64,000 bases of DNA from Martinezella rhizogenes (GTDB lineage Bacteria > Pseudomonadota > Alphaproteobacteria > Rhizobiales > Rhizobiaceae), in contig JAAMEZ010000058.1 of NCBI GenBank assembly GCA_013322215.1, forward strand, positions 744,001 through 808,000. Direction: 5' to 3'. Both the position numbers and the translations under genes were made by a program. This document shows positions 34,126 through 43,295 of the stretch, one piece after another. Positions within the stretch are counted from its first letter, which is position 1; the number at the start of each line of letters is the position of its first letter. The notes under the pieces were generated by a model. The model ran no database searches. It worked only from the letters and a program-made list of their open reading frames with translations, and had not been told where the DNA came from.

Positions 34126-34571
34126 TGGCTGGCCTCCTCGCCTTTCCACACGCCATCGGCCTTCAGCTTGTCGGCGACCTGCTTCGGCATGTAGCGCTCA
34201 TCATGCTTGGCAAGCACGCTGTCGGCAACGAAAACGTCGCTGCCCGGTTCGAACTTGCCTTCAGTGACCACACCCTGTCCTTCACGGAAGAGATCCGGCA
34301 GGATGCCATCATATTTCACCTTGATCGTATCGGTGCCGTCGGTGACCGAGAATTGAACCTGGGTGCCCTGACCACGCACGATCGAGCCCTCCCCGACAAG
34401 CCCGCCGAGGCGGATCAGGGTGCCGGCATTGACCGGCGTCTTGGCGAGATCGGCCGGCATGTAGAAATAGGCGACCGACTGGCTGAAGGCGAACAGGACG
34501 AGCAGCACGGCAACCGCGATGAAACCCATGCCGCCGGCTATCACAGCCAGTCGTTTCTGCTTGCGGGTCAT
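34122..34571 (-). CDS. cycJ: Heme chaperone CycJ/CcmE
   Basis: A 149-residue periplasmic heme chaperone anchored by one N-terminal helix (about 8-30). The covalent heme-binding His123 is in VLAKHDERYMPKQV, and the beta-barrel OB-fold precedes it (RLGGLVGEGSIVRG). It receives heme from CcmC at the membrane and hands it to CcmF. It overlaps cycH and cycK by four bases each. CcmABC genes are not in this window. Confidence 0.96.
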   Translation of the reverse strand: MTRKQKRLAVIAGGMGFIAVAVLLVLFAFSQSVAYFYMPADLAKTPVNAGTLIRLGGLVGEGSIVRGQGTQVQFSVTDGTDTIKVKYDGILPDLFREGQGVVTEGKFEPGSDVFVADSVLAKHDERYMPKQVADKLKADGVWKGEEASQ

Positions 34572-35710
34572 TGCTGCGTCACCTCCGTCGGCAGGCCCAA
34601 TTCCTTCGCCAGCGCCAGAAGCTGCTGGCCCTCCCCTCCATTGGCCGGAAAGGCCGCAAGACCGCGCTTCAACGCATCCGCTGCGCGCTCCCGATCATTC
34701 AGCACCACATAGGAGCGGATCAATCGCATCCAGCCTTCGAAATTCTTCGGATCTTCCTTGAGCTTGGCATCGAGGCTATCGACCATACCGCGGATCATCT
34801 GTTGGCGGTCGCCGCTGCTCAATGCATTCGCCGCCGCCACATCGTCCGCGGTCGGATTGCCGGGCGCATTGGCATTTGCAGACGACACAGCCTGGCCGCC
34901 ATTCTTGACGATATGTTCGTCGACGGCTGCAAGCCAAGGCGCATCCGGCGGCGATTGTTTCGCCAGAGCCTCGAAGGCCGTCTTCGCATCGGCCGCCTTG
35001 CCCTCCTGCTCCAGTGCCAGCGCCAGATAGAAAAGCGTGCGAGGGTTGGCGGCATCGAGCGCCAGAGACTGTTGCAACACGCTGCGCGCCTCCGCCGTCA
35101 CAATACCATTGGCCTTGACGACCAGCACCTCGCCCAGATCGCCAAGCCGGATCGCGTTCGGCCCCAGCAGGCGGATGACGTTACGATAGGCGAGCTCCGC
35201 ATCGCCGATGCGGTTGGTCTTGAAATAGATCGGCGCCAGGACCTCCCAGCCCTTGGCGTCGTCCGGGTTCTTCGCCAGATGCTGCTCGATCTTGACGATC
35301 GAGATGGCAAGATCGTTTCCTGGCTTCTCCAGCCGCGCTTCCAGCGGCTGGGCTGGCAGGCCGGGATCGCCGTTGGCGAGATAGAGACAGAGACCAACGG
35401 CCGGAAGAACGACGATGATAAAGGCCTGGGCAAGACGATAGCTGCCATGCGCAGGCGATTTCGCTGCCGTTTTCTCGTCCTTGGCGGCAGCGATGAGACG
35501 CCGTCCGATTTCGGCGCGGGCATAGCCGGCCTCCTGCGCGGAGATGAGGCCGCCGGCAAGATCGCGTTCCAATTCACGAAGCTGATCGCGATAGACCTCG
35601 GCCTCGCCGGAACGACAGTCCTCCGCCTCCTTCGCACCACGCAGAAGAGGATAGAGCAGCACAGCGCCGACAACCGCCGTAAGAACGGCCACGAGAATCC
35701 AGAACAGCAT
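34568..35710 (-). CDS. cycH: Cytochrome c maturation TPR protein CycH/CcmI
   Basis: A 380-residue apocytochrome chaperone. An N-terminal helix (about 1-21), a short cytoplasmic loop with EVYRDQLRELERDLAGGLIS, and a second helix (about 95-112) lead to periplasmic tetratricopeptide repeats (for example DDAKGWEVLAPIYFKTNRIG and NPRTLFYLALALEQEGKAAD). It presents apocytochrome c to the CcmF/CcmH lyase. First gene of the operon; its 195-base upstream region contains a copy of a dispersed repeat. Confidence 0.93.
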   Translation of the reverse strand: MLFWILVAVLTAVVGAVLLYPLLRGAKEAEDCRSGEAEVYRDQLRELERDLAGGLISAQEAGYARAEIGRRLIAAAKDEKTAAKSPAHGSYRLAQAFIIVVLPAVGLCLYLANGDPGLPAQPLEARLEKPGNDLAISIVKIEQHLAKNPDDAKGWEVLAPIYFKTNRIGDAELAYRNVIRLLGPNAIRLGDLGEVLVVKANGIVTAEARSVLQQSLALDAANPRTLFYLALALEQEGKAADAKTAFEALAKQSPPDAPWLAAVDEHIVKNGGQAVSSANANAPGNPTADDVAAANALSSGDRQQMIRGMVDSLDAKLKEDPKNFEGWMRLIRSYVVLNDRERAADALKRGLAAFPANGGEGQQLLALAKELGLPTEVTQQ

Positions 35711-35853
35711 AGACGCCCAATACTTTAACGGGGCGCTTATTCCAACCAGGAAAGGCTCTCTGACGAAGATTTGAGGCGTTTGGCCGCGCCTTTCAGCGCG
35801 GAAACCTGGAGCCTTTCCGCTTTTCTTCGAATCGCGAAAAGATCCATCCTTTG

Positions 35854-35909
35854 TTTTTACGCAATTCCAGACGGAAAACCGCTGCGCGCTTTTGCTGAAA
35901 TCGCTTTAG
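35854..35909. repeat. Dispersed rhizobial intergenic repeat, copy 1
   Basis: A roughly 55-base element (TTTTTACGCAATTCCAGACG, then GAAAACCGCTGCGCGCTTTT and GCTGAAATCGCTTTAG) that matches copy 2 at 62431-62484 with only scattered mismatches and one gap. Its right end overlaps the stop codon of the lipoprotein gene. Similar elements are familiar between genes in Rhizobium relatives (recollection). Confidence 0.75.
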
Positions 35910-36337
35910 TCGAGCGGCGTCCAGGTGCCATCGTCATTGCGGCAGGCCGCTCCTCTTGCCGTCGTCGGCTTGCCGTCAACGGTAACGGTGTGGGTATATT
36001 GCCGGCAATTCTGGGAACCGACCTGATAGGGTGCCGCGGGAACAACCTCGCCACTTGCATTCCTGCCCTTCCAGGCCACCGGCTGGCCAAGAGGCGACGT
36101 CTCAAGCGCCCGATATTCCGCCTCCAGCGCGCGCTGCTTGTCGCTATCGCTGAGCTTGATGCCGGTGCGCTCGACGATGCCGCCATCAAGAGCATTGATG
36201 AAGGTTGCGGAGGCTGGAGGCTTCGCAGACGAAAACAGGCTCTTGCCACCCCCTAGGCCGCTCGTTGTCGAGCAACCTGAAAGCGCAATCGCGGCGGAAA
36301 GAGAGGGGACAATTAGAAAAAAGGTACGAAGCTTCAT
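35906..36337 (-). CDS. 17-kDa surface-antigen-type lipoprotein (RT0821/Lpp0805 family)
   Basis: A 143-residue lipoprotein. The signal peptide ends in the lipobox LSGC (Cys21), so the mature protein is lipid-anchored, probably in the outer membrane. The C-terminal part (GIKLSDSDKQRALEAEYRAL, SQNCRQYTHTVTV and ACRNDDGTWTPL) matches the family described as RT0821/Lpp0805 surface proteins, with a conserved pair of cysteines. Function is unknown. It lies 91 bases after feuQ and may be co-transcribed. Its last codons run into a dispersed repeat. Confidence 0.85.
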   Translation of the reverse strand: MKLRTFFLIVPSLSAAIALSGCSTTSGLGGGKSLFSSAKPPASATFINALDGGIVERTGIKLSDSDKQRALEAEYRALETSPLGQPVAWKGRNASGEVVPAAPYQVGSQNCRQYTHTVTVDGKPTTARGAACRNDDGTWTPLD

Positions 36338-36428
36338 ACAACCGAACCAGTATCAAAAAGCAAAACCATAGGTACTGCGCTGCGGCATCATCATGACCCA
36401 CAACGTCTTTTTGGCATCATGCCGTTCC

Positions 36429-37826
36429 TCACGCAACATCCTTCGTCAGACCCGGCAAAATTAGGCTCGCCCGAAGCCCGCCCCAGCTACCCCGGGAGAG
36501 TTCGAAACGGCCTTGATATTCATTCGTGATTTCGCTGACGATCGACAGGCCAAGCCCGGTGCCGGGCTTGCTTTCATCCAGCCTGCGCCCGCGCTTCATG
36601 GCTTCACGGATCTGATCCGGTTCCAGACCGGGGCCATCGTCCTCAACTACCAGTTCCACCCAATGGCGCCGCGCCGGATCAATGCCCTTGATCTCAGCCG
36701 GCGCCTCATTTGCAACCAGGCGCACCTTGTGTTCAGCAAAGCGGGCGGCATTTTCGAGGAGGTTGCCGACCGTCTCCTCCAGATCCTGCTGTTCCATGGC
36801 GAGCGCCAGATTGGGCGAGACGGAAAGTTCGAATTCCTTGTCGGCGTTCAGCCGCCGCATGACGCGGACAAGACGCTCCAGCGCCGGCTCGGCCTCGGTG
36901 CGCGCCAGGACGGATTCGCGCTGGGCGGCGATGCGGGCACGATTGAGATAGGATTGCACCTGCGCCTGCATGACCTCGGCCTGGTTCTTCACCAGATCAC
37001 CATGTGATCGCTCGAGGACACGGGATTCGTTGAGCAGCACCGCGATCGGCGTTTTCAGCGAGTGGGCGAGATTGCCGACCTGCATGCGGGCGCGCTCGAC
37101 GATACGCCGGTTGCTGTCGATCAGCGCATTGATCTCATTCGCAAGCGGCAGGATCTCGCGCGGGAAATCGCCTTGCAAGCGCTCGCTTTCGCCTGCACGG
37201 ATGCGTTCCAGCGCGGCGCGAGCCTTATCGAGCGGCTTCAGACCATAGAGAATGGCGAGTGCATTGACGATCAAGCTTCCGACGCCGAAGCCGACGAGCG
37301 CAAAATAAAGGCTGTGGGAGAAGTTGCGCACGTCATCCTCGACCACGGCAACATTGCCGGTCACGCGGAAGCGCGCGGCGCGGCCGTCCGTGTCGAGCAC
37401 GACTTCGGTCTCGGCCACCTGAACGCGGTTCCCGAAGGCATCGGTGACGATGTAATAGCGCTCGTAATTCTTGTCGAAGGGCGCTTCCAGCACCGAAAGC
37501 ACCGGCAGATTCGATGCGCCGAGCGACGGCGAGACCAGCGGTGTCGCGGTATAGGTGCCGAGCGGCTCTACCATCCAGTACCAGCCGGTCTTGGGCTGGG
37601 CAAACCGCAGGTCACCGAGCTGCGGGCTGCCGGCCAAGGCGCCCTGATCGCCGATCGTCACCGAGTTGATGACGTTATAGAGCTGAGCGCGCAACAGGTC
37701 CTGAAAACCGCGCTCGGCACTCTTGCGATAGATGTTTGAGATAACGAGGCCGATCACCACCAGCGCCACTGCGGACCACAATGTGGTCAGCAGCAGGACG
37801 CGCGCGGTGAGCGACTTAATTCGCAT
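36429..37826 (-). CDS. feuQ: Sensor histidine kinase FeuQ
   Basis: A 465-residue PhoQ-like kinase. Helices at about 9-30 and 177-200 enclose a periplasmic sensor domain of about 145 residues; a HAMP-like linker, HisKA with QVGNLAHSLKTPIAVLLNES (His near 254) and an HATPase domain (NLLENAARFAEHK, DDGPGLEPDQ, GTGLGLSIVSEI) follow. In Rhizobium, FeuPQ lies by cycHJKL and was tied to iron uptake; in Sinorhizobium it controls cyclic-glucan export (literature). The ATG at 37826 overlaps feuP by 11 bases. Confidence 0.88.
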   Translation of the reverse strand: MRIKSLTARVLLLTTLWSAVALVVIGLVISNIYRKSAERGFQDLLRAQLYNVINSVTIGDQGALAGSPQLGDLRFAQPKTGWYWMVEPLGTYTATPLVSPSLGASNLPVLSVLEAPFDKNYERYYIVTDAFGNRVQVAETEVVLDTDGRAARFRVTGNVAVVEDDVRNFSHSLYFALVGFGVGSLIVNALAILYGLKPLDKARAALERIRAGESERLQGDFPREILPLANEINALIDSNRRIVERARMQVGNLAHSLKTPIAVLLNESRVLERSHGDLVKNQAEVMQAQVQSYLNRARIAAQRESVLARTEAEPALERLVRVMRRLNADKEFELSVSPNLALAMEQQDLEETVGNLLENAARFAEHKVRLVANEAPAEIKGIDPARRHWVELVVEDDGPGLEPDQIREAMKRGRRLDESKPGTGLGLSIVSEITNEYQGRFELSRGSWGGLRASLILPGLTKDVA

Positions 37827-38487
37827 TGGTCGGAGCTTGGATTCGGTAACCAAGGCCACGGACCGTTTCAATCAGATCGACACCCATCTTCTTGCGCAAA
37901 CGACCGACAAACACCTCGATCGTATTGGAATCCCTATCAAAATCCTGATCGTACATATGTTCGACCAGCTCCGTGCGCGACACGACTTCGCCCTTATGGT
38001 GCATGAGATAGGCAAGCAGGCGGTACTCGTGCGAGGTGAGCTTCAGCGGCTTGCCATCGACAGTCGCCTTCGAGCTCTTGGTGTCGAGCCGCACAGGGCC
38101 ACAGACGATTTCCGAAGAGGCGTGACCCGCGGCACGGCGGATGAGCGCGCGGATGCGGGCGAGCACTTCCTCGACATGGAAAGGCTTGGCGACGTAGTCG
38201 TCCGCGCCGGCATCGATGCCTGCCACCTTGTCGCTCCAGCGGTCGCGAGCGGTCAGGATCAGCACAGGCACGGTGCGTCCGGCGCCGCGCCATTTTTCAA
38301 GCACAGTGATGCCATCCATTTCAGGCAAGCCTATATCCAGGATGATCGCATCGTAAGGTTCGGTATCGCCGAGGAAATGCCCCTCCTCGCCATCAAAGGC
38401 CGTATCGACCACATAGCCCGCCTCCTTCAATGCCTCGGCAAGCTGACGGTTCAAGTTGATATCGTCTTCGACTATGAGAATGCGCAT
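37816..38487 (-). CDS. feuP: Response regulator FeuP
   Basis: A 223-residue OmpR/PhoP-type regulator. The receiver has phospho-acceptor Asp51 (DAIILDIGLPEMDG) and DDYVAKPFHVEEVL; the winged helix contains LTSHEYRLLAYLMHHKGEVV and IEVFVGRLRKKMGV. I start at the ATG at 38487 (MRILIVEDD) rather than the in-frame TTG at 38499. The operon order feuN-like, feuP, feuQ supports the name. Targets in related bacteria include the ndvA cyclic-glucan exporter. Confidence 0.9.
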   Translation of the reverse strand: MRILIVEDDINLNRQLAEALKEAGYVVDTAFDGEEGHFLGDTEPYDAIILDIGLPEMDGITVLEKWRGAGRTVPVLILTARDRWSDKVAGIDAGADDYVAKPFHVEEVLARIRALIRRAAGHASSEIVCGPVRLDTKSSKATVDGKPLKLTSHEYRLLAYLMHHKGEVVSRTELVEHMYDQDFDRDSNTIEVFVGRLRKKMGVDLIETVRGLGYRIQAPTNAN

Positions 38488-38610
38488 GTCTGAATCCAAT
38501 TTCCCCGGTTCGAGAAACAGTACTGTAAATCGCGCTACAGTGGAATCACGGAAACAATAAGATTTTGTGTAAGATTCAAGGCTTTAGGTTGGTAGCGAAA
38601 TGCCTTGGCA

Positions 38611-38865
38611 TCACATCGGCACCTTCATCGTCACCTTGCGCGGGCGCTGCCCGTTGCCCTGGACGAGAACGGTGATGATGCAGCTGTCACCGGAAGGTTG
38701 TGCGGAAAGAAGCTGGCCGCCGGTCTTGGCGACGACTTCCTCGGCTGCCTCACTGCAATCGCTGTTGGCGCGCGCGACCAGGGTCGACGTCGGCGCTGGC
38801 GCCGGCAGAACAGACGAGCCGGCCAGGACGAGGGCCGCTGCTGCTATGCTTGAAAATGAGGCCAT
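38611..38865 (-). CDS. feuN: Small secreted protein, probable FeuN
   Basis: An 84-residue protein with an N-terminal hydrophobic export segment (SSIAAAALVLAGSSVLPAPAP), then a short periplasmic domain with two cysteines (DCSEAAEEVVAKTGG and SGDSCIITVLV) that could form a disulfide. Its size, predicted location and place just upstream of feuP match FeuN, a periplasmic inhibitor of FeuQ reported in Sinorhizobium. The 123-base gap to feuP leaves room for a separate promoter. Name is by synteny and size, not by alignment. Confidence 0.7.
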   Translation of the reverse strand: MASFSSIAAAALVLAGSSVLPAPAPTSTLVARANSDCSEAAEEVVAKTGGQLLSAQPSGDSCIITVLVQGNGQRPRKVTMKVPM

Positions 38866-39186
38866 GCTTCGGACTTCCCACAGGGATATTAACTTGGCCG
38901 ATTATTTACCCAAACACGTCTGAATGGCAAATGAATGGGCTGTAATTTTCGGCCAACCGGGCGTAAAGATCGCTCGACTGATGTACTAAGCCTTTGAAAT
39001 TATTGAGTACGAATCTGCCGTGGCGTGATAACGGCAACCGACTGTCGTTCCAGAGCGCAGCATCGATACAATCTATCGGCGACATGCGTGAATCGATATG
39101 TATCCGCGTTCGCGGGCACTACGCCCGGAGCCGCAGGCTTAACCATTTTTAATCATTCTCGCTTATCATCGGTTCGTGGAGGCGAG
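38866..39186. other. Intergenic region upstream of feuN
   Basis: About 320 bases with no supported gene. The left part should hold the minus-strand feuN promoter. The right part leads into a weak small ORF at 39187. I see no strong dyad. Confidence 0.4.
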
Positions 39187-39342
39187 ATGAAACGTCGCCT
39201 TTCGTGGCCAATGCAACTGGCCTGCAAGCGCCTTATCGACATAAGGCGTGGCGATTTCCTTGAGTCCTTTGAATCGCTTGCCGCGATTTCCTCTCAAGTT
39301 GAGTCCGGGGTTTCAAAAGTTGATTCAAGAACCTCAAGCTGA
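39187..39342 (+). CDS. Possible small protein, 51 residues
   Basis: A short frame starting MKRRLSWPMQLACKRLIDIR and continuing GDFLESFESLAAISS, basic at its N-terminus. GGAGGCGAG sits directly before the ATG, an unusually good ribosome site for an intergenic frame, though the spacing is short. The family is unknown and no neighbour explains it. It could be spurious. Confidence 0.35.
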   Translation: MKRRLSWPMQLACKRLIDIRRGDFLESFESLAAISSQVESGVSKVDSRTSS

Positions 39343-39430
39343 GAATCCGCTCGCCAACAATCCGATTCCGCTCGCGTGCTCAATCCGTTGAAATGGTTGA
39401 CGGGAAATGGTCCTGTCCGGCGCCCGATGT

Positions 39431-39739
39431 TCAGAAAGGTTCACGGACGGCCGTCACCGTCTCATAGTCTGCGGCAATGCGCATTTCGCGCAGCGGACGA
39501 ACGCGCTCGATGGATCGCTGATAGTTCGGATGGGCCTTGTAAGCTGCCAACGCCGCTTCGTCGTCGAATTCGCCGTAGACGACGAGATCGACTTCGGTTC
39601 CGAGCTGATCGGTCTTGACGTTCGTGCCGATCTCCAGAAGCCGCGCATGCGGAATGGCGGTGAGGATAGAGAGGCCGGAACGGACCTCCTCAAGCTTGGC
39701 GCGATCGGGAACGGTGAAGAAGACGATATGACGGATCAC
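39431..39739 (-). CDS. Dabb-family (stress-responsive alpha/beta-barrel) protein
   Basis: A 102-residue ferredoxin-fold protein. I use the GTG at 39739, which gives VIRHIVFFTVPDRAK and has AAGGAG 7 bases upstream; the longer frame begins without support. The pattern HIVFFTVP, DLVVYGEFDDEAALAAYKAHPNYQ is the Dabb signature, a dimeric barrel found in stress proteins and some small enzymes. Its biochemical role is not known. Confidence 0.85.
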   Translation of the reverse strand: MIRHIVFFTVPDRAKLEEVRSGLSILTAIPHARLLEIGTNVKTDQLGTEVDLVVYGEFDDEAALAAYKAHPNYQRSIERVRPLREMRIAADYETVTAVREPF

Positions 39740-39896
39740 CCGGCGGCTCCTTGTGCATATGCGAGGGCACGGCGGCGATACCATGTGGACAGGCTCAATT
39801 CAATAAACTGACCATCTCGCCTGTGGGACTGTTTGGTCGAAGACCGTGCCGGCTTCCGTTTGCTGCCTGGTGATCTGGCGTGATACTGTCAAGCCG

Positions 39897-40226
39897 ATGA
39901 CCGACGAGGAGCTCATATCCCTGGCCCTCGGTTTGCCGGAAACGGCGGAGGACTCGCATTTCGGCACCCGTGACTTTCGTGTGCGGGGCAAGATTTTCAT
40001 GACCCTTCCAGACCCGCATTTCTGCGTCGTCAAATTGACGCCGGACCAGCAGCAAATGGCATTGGCAACCACCCCGGAGCACGTCGCTCCCGTGCCGGGC
40101 GGCTGGGGTCTGAAGGGCTCAACGCGGCTTTTCCACCATGATGCCGATGATGAAGAGGTCAGGAGGCTGGTGCGCCGCGCATGGCGGAACGCAGCACCCA
40201 AATCTATGGCTTTGCCGGAGGATTAG
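39897..40226 (+). CDS. MmcQ/YjbR-family DNA-binding-like protein
   Basis: A 109-residue protein of the MmcQ/YjbR family (a double-wing DNA-binding fold by structure in E. coli YjbR). The features LALGLPETAEDSHFGTRDFRV, GKIFMTL, and the C-terminal VRRLVRRAWRNAAPKS are typical. The ATG at 39897 gives the family N-terminus MTDEELISLAL. Its last 23 bases overlap the convergent YcgN-type gene. Function is unknown. Confidence 0.85.
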   Translation: MTDEELISLALGLPETAEDSHFGTRDFRVRGKIFMTLPDPHFCVVKLTPDQQQMALATTPEHVAPVPGGWGLKGSTRLFHHDADDEEVRRLVRRAWRNAAPKSMALPED

Positions 40227-40692
40227 GCATCATATCGTCTTCGACGGTCAGCGGCCAGTCGACGACATAATCCTCGAAATCGTCGAGATCGACATCGGTC
40301 TCGCTGACCGTGCGGCCCCGGGCGGAAACGCCGGCAATGTGCACCGTCTCCGGATCGCCCGAAAGCAGCGGATGCCACCAGTAGAGATCGCGGCCATCAT
40401 TGACGAGGCGATAGGCGCAGGTGGGCGGCAGCCATTCCAGCTCCGGCACCTTCTCAGGCGTGAGCTGTACGCAATCGGGCACGAAATCCCAACGGTTCGG
40501 ATAGCTCGTGCAACGACAGCTTTCGCCATCCATCAGCTTGCAGCGGATCGAGGTGAAATAGACGTCGCCGCTATCCCATTCCTCCAGCTTGTTGAGACAA
40601 CAGAGGCCACAGCCGTCGCAAAGGCTCTCCCATTCCGACGAAGTCATCTCCGTCAGGGTCTTGCTTTTCCAGAAGGGTATCTCGTCTGTCAT
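40204..40692 (-). CDS. YcgN-family cysteine-cluster protein
   Basis: A 162-residue UPF0260/YcgN protein. Conserved cysteines in SLCDGCGLCCLNKLE, RCKLMDGESCRCTSYPNR, DCVQLTP and PTCAYR suggest an iron-sulfur or zinc site; function is not known. A start at 40692 or the adjacent 40695 is likely, both behind GAGGACG. It overlaps the MmcQ/YjbR gene by 23 bases at the 3' ends. Confidence 0.9.
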   Translation of the reverse strand: MTDEIPFWKSKTLTEMTSSEWESLCDGCGLCCLNKLEEWDSGDVYFTSIRCKLMDGESCRCTSYPNRWDFVPDCVQLTPEKVPELEWLPPTCAYRLVNDGRDLYWWHPLLSGDPETVHIAGVSARGRTVSETDVDLDDFEDYVVDWPLTVEDDMMPNPPAKP

Positions 40693-40860
40693 CATCGTCG
40701 TCCTCGCCACCCGACAAAGGAGGAATTCGGGCTGCGGCATGCATGTCTCTTGTTCTTTTCTCTAAATCAACCAATTATTCAATTAGCCGTTCTATGAGAT
40801 AATAGGCTTTGCGTGTCCCACAAGGAGACACGCGGCGGTAATGTGGTCGGGAAGTAGAGC

Positions 40861-43080
40861 GTGGAAGACCCATCCAATCCAGAAAACGGGCCGAAGATGG
40901 AGCCCGAGACGCCAAGGGATAACGGGGCCGAAAAGCCGCGGCGTCGGAAGCGCTATTTCTTTTTGCGCCTCGATTCATGGATCGACTCCACTTTGTGGAA
41001 TGCCGGTTTCGGTCTCGCCGAAGCATGGGAAGAGATCACCATCTTCTTCCGCCGTTTCCGCGTTCGCGGCTGGAAACGCATTCTTTTCGAACTGCTCGGT
41101 GAAGGCCTGACGCTGGGGACTGCCGGTTCCGTCGTGATGTTGATGCTCGCCATGCCGGCCTTCGAGGCCACACAGGGCGACTGGCGCAACCGCGGCAATT
41201 TCGCCGTCACCTTCCTCGACCGCTACGGCAACGTCATCGGCCATCGCGGCATCATTCATGAGAATTCCGTGCCGGTCGACCAGCTGCCGGATTATTTCAT
41301 CAAAGCGGTCCTTGCGACCGAAGACCGGCGTTTCTTCGACCATTTCGGCATCGACGTCATCGGCCTGTTCCGCGCAGTCACCGTCAATGCGCAGGCTGGC
41401 GGCGTCGTCCAGGGCGGTTCGACGCTGACGCAGCAGCTTGCCAAGAACATCTTCCTGAGCAATGAGCGCTCCATCGAGCGCAAGATCAAGGAAGCCTTCC
41501 TGGCGATCTGGCTCGAGGCCAATCTCTCCAAGAAGGAGATCCTGAGCCTCTATCTCGACCGCACCTATATGGGCGGCGGCACCTTCGGCGCGGCGGCGGC
41601 GGCGCAGTTCTACTTCGGCAAGAGCATTACCGACGTCAATCTGGCAGAAGCTGCCATGCTTGCCGGCCTTTTCAAGGCGCCAGCGAAATATGCACCGCAT
41701 GTCAACCTGCCGGCGGCGCGTGCCCGCGCCAACGACGTGCTGTCCAATCTCGTGCAAAGCGGGCTGATGACCGAGGGACAGGTGATCGCCGCGCGGCGCA
41801 ACCCGGCTTCGGTGGTTGACCGCGCCCAGATCGAATCTCCGGATTATTTCCTCGATTGGGCCTTCGACGAAGTGCAGCGGCTTTCGACCCGCTTCCCCGA
41901 GCGCTCGCTGATCGTGCGCACCACCATCGACATGGGGCTGCAGAAGGCGGCGGAGGATTCGGTCCAATCCAGCCTGATGGAATTCGGCGAACGCTATAAG
42001 GCCAAACAGGGCGCCTCCGTCGTCATCGAAAATGGCGGCGCGGTGCGCGCCATGGTCGGCGGCAGCGATTACGGCGAGAGCCAGTTCAACCGCGCCACCA
42101 AGGCACTGCGTCAGCCGGGTTCATCTTTCAAGATCTATACGTATTCGGTCGCGATGGAGAACGGCATGACGCCGACATCCACCATCGTCGATGCGCCGAT
42201 CAGCTGGGGCAACTGGAGCCCGCATAATTACGAGAACCGCTACGAGGGCAAGGTGACGCTGACCCAGGCGCTCACGCAGTCGATCAACACGATCCCCGTT
42301 CGGCTCGCCAAGGAGAAGTTCGGCATCCAGCCGATCCGCGACATGGCCAAGGCCATGGGCGTGGAAACGCCGATCCGCAACGACAAGACCATTCCGATCG
42401 GCACTTCGGAAGTGACCGTGCTCGATCAGGCGACCGCCTATGCGGTCTTCCCGGCCGATGGCATGCAGTCGCGCCGCCACGGCATCGAGCAGATCACCGG
42501 CTATGACGGAAAGGTGCTTTACGATTTCAGCCGCGACGAAGCGCCCGCCAAGCGGATTTTGACAGAAAAAGCCACATCCTACATGAATCAGATGCTGACG
42601 CAGGTTCCGGTGATCGGCACCGGCCGCAAGGCGGCGCTTGACAACGGCATCGTGGTCGGCGGCAAGACCGGCACCACGCAGGCCTATCGCGACGCCTGGT
42701 TCATCGGCTTTACCGGCAATTACACCTGTGCCGTCTGGTTCGGCAATGACGACTATACCTCCACGAACAACATGACAGGCGGCACCCTGCCGGCCATGAC
42801 CTTCAAGAAGATCATGGATTACGCCAATCAGGGCATCGTGCTGAAGCCGATCCCTGGCATCGCCAACCCGTTCCCGGTCCAGAAGCCGCAAACCGTCGCC
42901 GCCAAGAAGCCCGCCGACCCTGCCAATAGCGGCCTGCCGCCATTGATACGGCCGCGCTCGCTGTCGGTGGATTCCACGAATATCCTGCGCGATATCGGCG
43001 AAAGGCTGAAGGCCGCAACACCGCTCGGCACGCAGAAAGTGGCGACCGCCGAGCGTCGCAGCGCGACGGCGCCGGAGTAA
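40861..43080 (+). CDS. Bifunctional class A penicillin-binding protein (PBP1A family)
   Basis: A 739-residue peptidoglycan synthase. A charged cytoplasmic N-terminus, one membrane helix at about 85-105, a GT51 glycosyltransferase domain with catalytic Glu154 (ATEDRRFFDHFGID) and GGSTLTQQLAKN, and a transpeptidase domain with Ser421-x-x-Lys424 (PGSSFKIY), SIN (TQSINTIPVRLA) and Lys602-Thr-Gly (GGKTGTTQAYRD). All catalytic motifs are intact. The GTG start follows GGGAAG. The Pro-rich tail after residue 670 looks disordered. It is monocistronic. Confidence 0.94.
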   Translation: MEDPSNPENGPKMEPETPRDNGAEKPRRRKRYFFLRLDSWIDSTLWNAGFGLAEAWEEITIFFRRFRVRGWKRILFELLGEGLTLGTAGSVVMLMLAMPAFEATQGDWRNRGNFAVTFLDRYGNVIGHRGIIHENSVPVDQLPDYFIKAVLATEDRRFFDHFGIDVIGLFRAVTVNAQAGGVVQGGSTLTQQLAKNIFLSNERSIERKIKEAFLAIWLEANLSKKEILSLYLDRTYMGGGTFGAAAAAQFYFGKSITDVNLAEAAMLAGLFKAPAKYAPHVNLPAARARANDVLSNLVQSGLMTEGQVIAARRNPASVVDRAQIESPDYFLDWAFDEVQRLSTRFPERSLIVRTTIDMGLQKAAEDSVQSSLMEFGERYKAKQGASVVIENGGAVRAMVGGSDYGESQFNRATKALRQPGSSFKIYTYSVAMENGMTPTSTIVDAPISWGNWSPHNYENRYEGKVTLTQALTQSINTIPVRLAKEKFGIQPIRDMAKAMGVETPIRNDKTIPIGTSEVTVLDQATAYAVFPADGMQSRRHGIEQITGYDGKVLYDFSRDEAPAKRILTEKATSYMNQMLTQVPVIGTGRKAALDNGIVVGGKTGTTQAYRDAWFIGFTGNYTCAVWFGNDDYTSTNNMTGGTLPAMTFKKIMDYANQGIVLKPIPGIANPFPVQKPQTVAAKKPADPANSGLPPLIRPRSLSVDSTNILRDIGERLKAATPLGTQKVATAERRSATAPE

Positions 43081-43295
43081 CCAGCCCTCGCAGAAAATGC
43101 GTCGCGGTGCGATGCAGATGACGGCAGCAAATCTGTGGTCAAACCAACGGACGGAAGCCGGCGTTTCGGATGCCCGCTGCCGTTCCCGATCCTCGCCATT
43201 GTTCTCAAGACAGCCGTAAATAGCGGCTTGCCCTTCCCCCTACCGCCAGAATCAGGAATAAATCGACACTGATTTGTCACGAGGACGATCCTAGG

